Of a stretch of 64,000 bases of DNA, positions 57,900 through 64,000 are shown in pieces. Positions within the stretch are counted from its first letter, which is position 1, and the number at the start of each line of letters is the position of its first letter. This DNA comes from Monodelphis domestica (Eukaryota > Chordata > Mammalia > Didelphimorphia > Didelphidae). The stretch spans positions 38,329,351 to 38,393,350 of the forward strand of contig NC_077230.1 of assembly GCF_027887165.1 (NCBI RefSeq). The letters run 5' to 3'. The notes beneath the pieces are model-generated. The model did no database searches and was not told the DNA's origin. It saw only the letters and a list, made by a program, of their open reading frames with translations. Made by a program: the position numbers and the translations under genes.

Positions 57900-59450
57900 T
57901 ATTAACACTAAGGAAGTTGTGAGGGGTCAGAGGAAGTCAGTAAAGTACCCAAGAAGGGCCTCTGGGAATTTTGGACTCTCTTTTCGAGTTCCTTCTCATC
58001 TGCTAGGCGGGGCACAATGCCTTCCTCCTAATCTCCCACCACCAGTAAGAGTCCCAAGTGCACAAAACCTCTTTGGCCGTGCTGTGGCACTCTGATCGGC
58101 TCCTGCATTTGATGGGATGTGATCGGGCGGCTCCGCAACTTACTTCAAAGGCATTTTCCTCTGGGCGATTGGACGGGATTCTCCTCTGCCCTGAAGGTGT
58201 CCTCTTCCTTTCCGAGCTTAAGCTGCTCCCCAGTCAGGTGATTTTCCCGTGTCCTAGGAATATAGTGGACACGAAACCCCAGGAAGCATAACCAAGATGC
58301 CTTATGCCTCCTTCTCTTTTCCTTCGTTCTGTACTCCAGAACTCAGTTTCAGTTTTAGGGTTGTTGGGTTTTTTTTTGTTTGTTTTGTTTTTTTAACCTC
58401 AAAACATCTGCAGCTTAAGTTGCAAGGCTGGACCGGGCTCAGTTTTACTTGCCTCTCAGTGGGGCGGGGCTATCTCTCCGCCAGTGAAAGCCTAGGGCCA
58501 CCCCGAAGTAGTCCTGCCAAGAATCTGAGAATTACCTGCCTGCGGAGTAGCTGGTGAGACAGATGGGTGCTGCATGGAAACTTGACGTGATTACGGCGAC
58601 TCTGATGTGATTCGAAGGACTCCCCTGGGTGAAATCCTCAGATCTCTTTACCTTCCTTCGCACTCATCCACCTACTCACCCCCAGTGACTGAAACCTCAG
58701 TGCCTAAAAGCGTTAGAAGTCTCTCCAAAGCAGGTGAGGTCTGTCTGGAGGGAGATGCCCGGACCCTTTGCGAACCTTCTGCTTTTTTGTGATTTTGAGA
58801 TGGGTGGAGCAAAGCACTGGTCAGCAAAGACAGCGCTGCAGTTGGGTGAGAGAGTGAAAAAAACGAGATTGGTGTCCCCTACTGGGTTTAGAACCCAGTC
58901 TCTAGGTTTTTAGCTTCTCGAAAGGTTATCCTTTTCGTTCAGCAGCTGAGGGTGGAGCTTTGAGGATGTTCCTAAGGAGGAATTACGCCGTAGTTTTCCT
59001 TCTCAGGTTCAGGGAACTGGAATCCTCGCTTTAAATAGAGACCCGAATGGCTCGTTTCAGGTTGGCTTTTTTAAAAGTATGGGGAGAAAGAAGGAATGGA
59101 GGGTGGAGAAGACGAACGCTTTTTTTTTTTTTAATTCCTCCGAGAACACTAGTCTCCTTGAGAGAGGATTGTGAACTTGGGATAGACAATGATGATTAGG
59201 TGCTGTTCCTTAAGGAGAGAGAAGACAGCCAAAGGAAAGGAGGGAGGAGCCTTTAAAGACCTGGCGGACTCAATCCAACTGGAAAGGGCAGTCTGCCAAA
59301 CACCTCCGGCCCAGGGCGCTTAACTCTGGGGCTTCCAGAACCAGCAGGTGGACGCCTCTGACCTCACATAGAGGGGAGACGGGGGCTGGGCATTGCACTG
59401 ATAGAGCTGTCAGACCTCCCTTTTAAAAGACAAGAAAGGAATTTGAAAAA
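57900..59450 (+). promoter_or_regulatory. CpG-rich unique block; candidate host promoter/first exon
   Basis: This 1.5-kb block is free of recognised repeats and has many CpGs (by eye some forty) in an otherwise CpG-poor window. A GC box GGGGCGGGGC lies at 58461-58470. Downstream, donor-like sites CTG/GTGAGA (58554) and CAG/GTGAGG (58734) could end noncoding first exons on the plus strand. No open frame looks like a protein start. It might equally be a promoter of a noncoding RNA, or transcribe leftward. Transcription is not shown by the sequence. Confidence 0.4.
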
Positions 59451-60932
59451 ATTGTTCTGTCACCGTGTGACTAGAGCAGGAAAAACAAAACCAAACAAAA
59501 AACGACCTTACTATTTGGGCAAAGTGATCGTAGCGTGGGGGTCTAGTTATTATTTAAATAGGAAAATTTTCATTTCTGTCATTTAAAGTGTTTCATTGCC
59601 TTAAATCTTGTATTGAGGGATTTTATTTTGAATCACAATCCCTTAGCCCCAAACCAAACTAGTTAGACCAGAAAAGGTGACTCAGAGGATTATCTTCCTA
59701 CTGATCTTACTTTCTAGAGAAAAGGTTCTCAAAGTAGATATTTTAAAAAAGAATGAGAAGAGGACATTTTTAGAAACCAAAGTATTAATCTAATTAGTTA
59801 ATTTAAAAACAACTTCTTTCTTAAGAGACTACTGAATTGTGTAAAAAGCCTCAGGGTAACATTGAAAATCTGCTCAGGCTACAGGGTCCCTCATGGTGCT
59901 GTGTTCTCTTCATACATGTGTTCTGACAAATTGATCTTTTTATCTACCATTCACTGTTTCATATGATCACATTAAAAAACCAAGTTTTGTAGTACACCCT
60001 GATTTTCATGTGGTACATTTTCTCCACGAATTAGCTGTTGCAAATGCATTTTCTTTCCATGAGGCTTAGATATTCTGAAAATCCCAGCCTCTGTTGCCAG
60101 CACACAATTGCACTATTTTCTGTAGAAAATAGCTAGTTCCAACACCAAGGGCTAATAAATAAATAAACAAGCTATCCTAGTCAAAAGTAGGTTAACTAGC
60201 TCCTAATTCTCTTTGATTAGACCTTTCATTTGTAAACTTTGGGAAAAAAAAGACTCCTTTGTAATTGAATACTTGAAATATCTTGAAATAAAATTGATTT
60301 TAGTTGAGTTAATTTAGTTAATTAGATAATTTAGTTTTGTTCGATTGCTGATTTTAAAAGTTAATATGGCAGAATTCACATTTTCTCAAAGCATTCTTTG
60401 GACCTTGGGAAAAAAAAAAACTCATTTTCTAACTTCTGCCTTCTTACACTCCTGTTATCTGATACAAAATGTGCTATGCTTGTGTGCATGTTTATATATA
60501 TGTGTATATATGTATATACATATATAAATGTTACCAGGGAGTGTTTATAATAAGCATACCTTTGCTGAATTGGTTGGTTTCTTTTATCAGACCAGTGTCC
60601 TTTTTTTTTTCAGTTATAAATTATCTTTACCCACCTTTCCAAAATTGAAGGGACTTAGGGTAGGACCCATGGATGTCTCTCAGAAAGGGCATTGGTGGTA
60701 GTGTTATTAAGGCAATAAAAGATTCTGTGAAAAATGATTAAGGATTTGGCAAGGTATATGCATGGAGAATCATGTTCTTCCTCTCCCCTTGTAATGTTGC
60801 ATATAGTGGTAGCAATAGGAGTGAACCTAGGGTCTAGGGGGAAGGAAATGATAGCTCTTCTTCTTTCTGTATTGGTCCTGGATACTTTCCCTCCAATGGT
60901 TATTCTAGGTTCCCTTCCCCAGTTGTCTGTAG
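59451..60932. other. No gene seen; simple sequence
   Basis: AT-rich DNA with a TATA/TGTA run at about 60490-60527 and a hairpin-like CTATTTTC-TGTA-GAAAATAG near 60113-60132. No repeat family or gene recognised. Confidence 0.5.
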
Positions 60933-61719
60933 TGTTATAAGAAATTTATTTAATGCTCATTCTGCCTCCTTAGGAACATTCTGTTACTTTAAGAAGCCAG
61001 AGCAGACAGCTCTGTAAAAGGCCTATGATAAAAAGAGAGAATTCTGTGAGTTCTGGGTCCGGTCTCTGACTTCCTTGGGATCAGGTTGCTGGGTCATTTC
61101 TCACAGAAGATCTGTTAGTTATTTTTAGACAGTGACTTTGAGAGTTAGAGATACATCTAAGAATTTGAGTTCAAGTCTGTTCTGGGGAACTTTTCTCCTG
61201 AAGTAAGAAGCAGCTGCCAGAGCGTCCACTCACTCACATGCAGGCCTGTGTCAGTTTCTATCCACCAAGAGAGTCTAACAGTTATCTGACAGTTGGCTTC
61301 AGGCAGTTTTGGGTTTTAAATAAATTACTTTAAGGAGTTTATTATAAATTTAAGGTTCTTCATTTTAACATAGGTTGGTTTAAATAGAGAAATATTATTT
61401 AAGATAGTTGAGGATAGTTTAAGGAGGTCTACTCTGTAGACAAGAAGAAGCTGCAAAGAAAGTATCCAGTTTGGGGAGGTTTCATTTAGAGATTTTAGAA
61501 TAAGGTTAAGAGATTCCCTAGAAGAAAATAAGGGTTGTATCAAACTGCTTCCAGCTTTCCATCCACTATCTACAAATTAGCTTAACCCTGACAGCTTTAG
61601 CTTATCTGTACCAGCTTTAGCTGATCAATACAAGCTTTAGTTTACTATAACAGCTTTTGCATTACCAACCATGCATCAATACCTATTATCAATATATCAT
61701 CAGCTTAATTATTATAACA
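60933..61719. mobile_element. Solo LTR, endogenous retrovirus fossil (family D)
   Basis: 787 bp between TGTTATAA and TTATAACA inverted ends, flanked on both sides by GTAG (60929-60932 and 61720-61723), a 4-bp target duplication typical of many gamma-type ERVs. Near the right end, 61591-61660 holds about three loose 20-bp repeats around AGCTTTAGCT. An AATAAA on the plus strand lies near 61317. Orientation is not settled. No internal retroviral sequence adjoins. Confidence 0.75.
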
Positions 61720-61723
61720 GTAG

Positions 61724-63920
61724 GTAAGAATGTTGCAGGACTTTGGAGGAGATTCCATGGTGGGGTTATTTGCAGCAATAGTTGTGTTCCAGGTCTCTCT
61801 AGCTCAACAAACTTTAAAATCTGCTTAGTAAAGGCCATGAGGTAGAGAAACAACATTCCTGCCAATCATCTTTTGGTGGGGGTTCACTCAAGTCTGAGAT
61901 TTTGCCTTACTGGTCAGCTTCAGAGTTTTCTATAGAAGAAAGAATTCCTAGGTAACATCTTTTTTTGTACTGATCCCATTAGCAACAAAAATTGTTAACA
62001 CCTGGTGAGGGAAATAGTAGTATAATGTGACAGAAGAATGCACCGGGAAATTTAAAGGAATGTACCAGAAAATATTGTCATAAAATTTTAAATCCTGAAT
62101 TTTATAAATTGAGGAGCATTTCAGCAAGCAATCTTCCAGAACACAATTCTCACCCCTTAATCTTGTTCCTAATACCCCATTTTCTATTTTGGCTCAGAAA
62201 TATGTTTTACCCTTAATGCCTCCTTTTGGGGATATTTTTAACTTCTCACTCTTTGCCCTTTGCTTTTAAATATTGAATAAATATTTCCAGTAATATCTCA
62301 TTTCTCCCCACCCTCCTACTGCTGAAACATATGATTTCTCTATATATTTCCTTCCTTTTCATACCACTTTTTTTCTCTTCAACCCAAGATGGTGATAGTG
62401 AAGAAATCATATCTTTAATGTTTGGGTTGAAAAAGACATCGTATTTGGTATCAGATATGATAACCCTTTGTTGTTAGGCAGTTTATTAATTATTTGATCA
62501 GGACCAAGCTGATTTACCTTTGCATTGCATTTAATTTTTTAAAAAGAGAGTTTTATACAAAGAGTGTCATAATTGCCAAAAAATTTACCTTTTTTAAAGT
62601 TTCTGAGTTATTTTTATGTGCTCTCAAATTCTAAGTAAATATAGGCTATCCCTAGGTTAGGCTTTGAATCTCTATGTAAGTTATAAATAATTCTTATCTA
62701 GTTGCTCTGGAAGGCACTTTATTAGGAAAACACTTTGTGTTACTGTCTACACAATGATATCTCAGTGAACAAATTCTCTTTTTAAGAAAGTCAGCCTCAA
62801 CTTAAAGTTAGGAAAAATTCCAGGCTCCCCATTACTTTGGCACAGGTGGTTTAAGAGAAGGCAGTGGTGTTTCTTCTGAGACACGCTAAGGAATAAGTCT
62901 GGAAAGATAGAGGGTTTTATCCCTGCCATATATGCTGTTAGTTGATTGAAAAGCTACCTCTCAAAGTTCAGACTATGAACCTATTATTTGTCCAGCCAGG
63001 ATAGACCAGTATGTGGTATGAGACACTGGGCAGTTTTAGCCTTCCTCTTCTTAAAGTAGATCTTGGTGAGTTATGGAAAAGAATCCATATCTTGAAGATC
63101 CCCTGTACCTTTCACATTCTTTGCACATCTGATAACGAAAGTATTGTTGGATTATATCTTTTTGGTTATTACTCGAAAGTAACTATTTTGGATGTTCCCT
63201 GATCAATTGACTTGCAACTCTATGAAGACATTTGGAGATTGATAGATCCACAAATATGTAAAAGTTCTCAAAATCTTAATTAAGCACCTCACCCATGTCA
63301 CCAGACCCAGACATGGATACCATTTACTAGGTGCCTGTCTTTTTTTTTTTCTAACAACAAAGTTTTAAAGTGATACATCCCTAAGCCCATTTTCCCAGAA
63401 GAGTTTTATTCTGAAACTACAAAGCTGGCTTTCTTTAAAAGTTTAGATGGTCAAGCAGTAATATAACCATAGAATGCCAGAGTTATGATTAATTTGCTTT
63501 AAAAGATTTTTATTTGACAGTATATATGCTTCTTGAAGTTTTATTTGTCAAGGTTACTACTTAGCACATTTTCATATCTACCCTTCCAATTTCATTTCAT
63601 TAATTTGAAGGAGGACAGTATTCTTTAGAAAAGCTATATAATAGGAAAAACTGTCTTTTCTTTTGGTGATCAGATCTGTATTTTTAAAGTAGATCACATG
63701 CATTTCCTAAAAAACAAAAACAAAAAAAACATCGTATCTGGGAACTTTGGGGTAAAGATGGAATATAAGATTGGAGAATATACTGTCAGGTTCCAGTGTT
63801 TCCCATGAAATAAGTTACTATAAACCTGCTTTAAAAAAACTTCATAAATTAGGAAAATGGTACAGAAACATACTTTCAGACTATTGATGCCTTCTGCCTA
63901 TTTTTGCTTCAAATTCTTAA
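61724..63920. other. No gene seen
   Basis: AT-rich, non-repetitive-looking DNA. Open frames up to 63 codons have no supporting features. Confidence 0.5.
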
Positions 63921-63984
63921 TGTCACAATACATGATCCAGGCTTGTCAACCATGTCACAATACATGATCCAGGCTTGTCAACCA
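63921..63984. repeat. Exact 32-bp tandem duplication
   Basis: The unit starting TGTCACAATACATGATCCAG occurs twice without a mismatch (63921-63952, 63953-63984). Confidence 0.95.
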
Positions 63985-64000
63985 CTAAACTATTTTTTTC

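Noticed and set aside
58861-58920. tRNA-like B box near GGGTTTAGAACCCAG
   Set aside because: No A box at the right distance and no cloverleaf can be drawn.

Overview
This window looks like noncoding, repeat-rich nuclear DNA of a marsupial, most likely an American didelphid of the Monodelphis type. The clues are the L1 lineage (ORF1 plus ORF2 with the usual marsupial 3' UTR), tRNA-derived CORE-SINEs resembling the opossum SINE1/MAR1 and MIR/THER families, hAT and Tigger MITEs, and several marsupial-type LTRs. All naming is from memory of these families; no database was searched. I see no host protein-coding exon I can defend. Every long reading frame lies in a retroelement or in simple sequence.

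Layout. 1-2.6 kb: 5' part of an old L1 on the minus strand, then a 574-bp non-autonomous element with 12-bp target-site duplications. 4.46-12.40 kb: a full-length plus-strand L1 with both terminal duplications, disabled ORF1 and ORF2, and a second 5'-truncated L1 inserted into its reverse-transcriptase region. That insert carries a 43-bp 3' transduction and has its own 13-bp duplication. 12.5-22 kb: older L1/HAL1 pieces, a solo LTR and a 1.9-kb insert in an old L1. 22-31 kb: MITEs, MIR-like SINEs, a degenerate tandem-repeat tract and a long CT microsatellite. 31-44 kb: mostly unique DNA, an LTR, an Env fossil, a second degenerate tract, more old L1 and SINEs.

44.3-56.2 kb is the most unusual part. 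It holds noncoding segments that recur three to four times in the same orientation as strongly diverged copies. They are interrupted by a retrovirus-like fossil whose two LTRs do not match, by an L1 3' end that itself contains the second copy of the 580-bp element, and by other repeats. 57.9-59.4 kb is a CpG-rich unique block with a GC box and splice-donor-like sites; it is the best candidate for a host promoter or first exon. 60.93-61.72 kb is a clean solo LTR with a 4-bp duplication. The rest to 64 kb is AT-rich, apart from an exact 32-bp tandem duplication near the edge.

How the parts relate. The window is mainly a record of retrotransposition layers: L1 in L1, a small element in L1, a SINE in an ERV fossil, and an ERV fossil inside an older duplicated locus. 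These nestings give a relative time order. Limits: boundaries of old repeats are by eye (often +/-20-50 bp), percent identities were not calculated, and promoter calls are inference.
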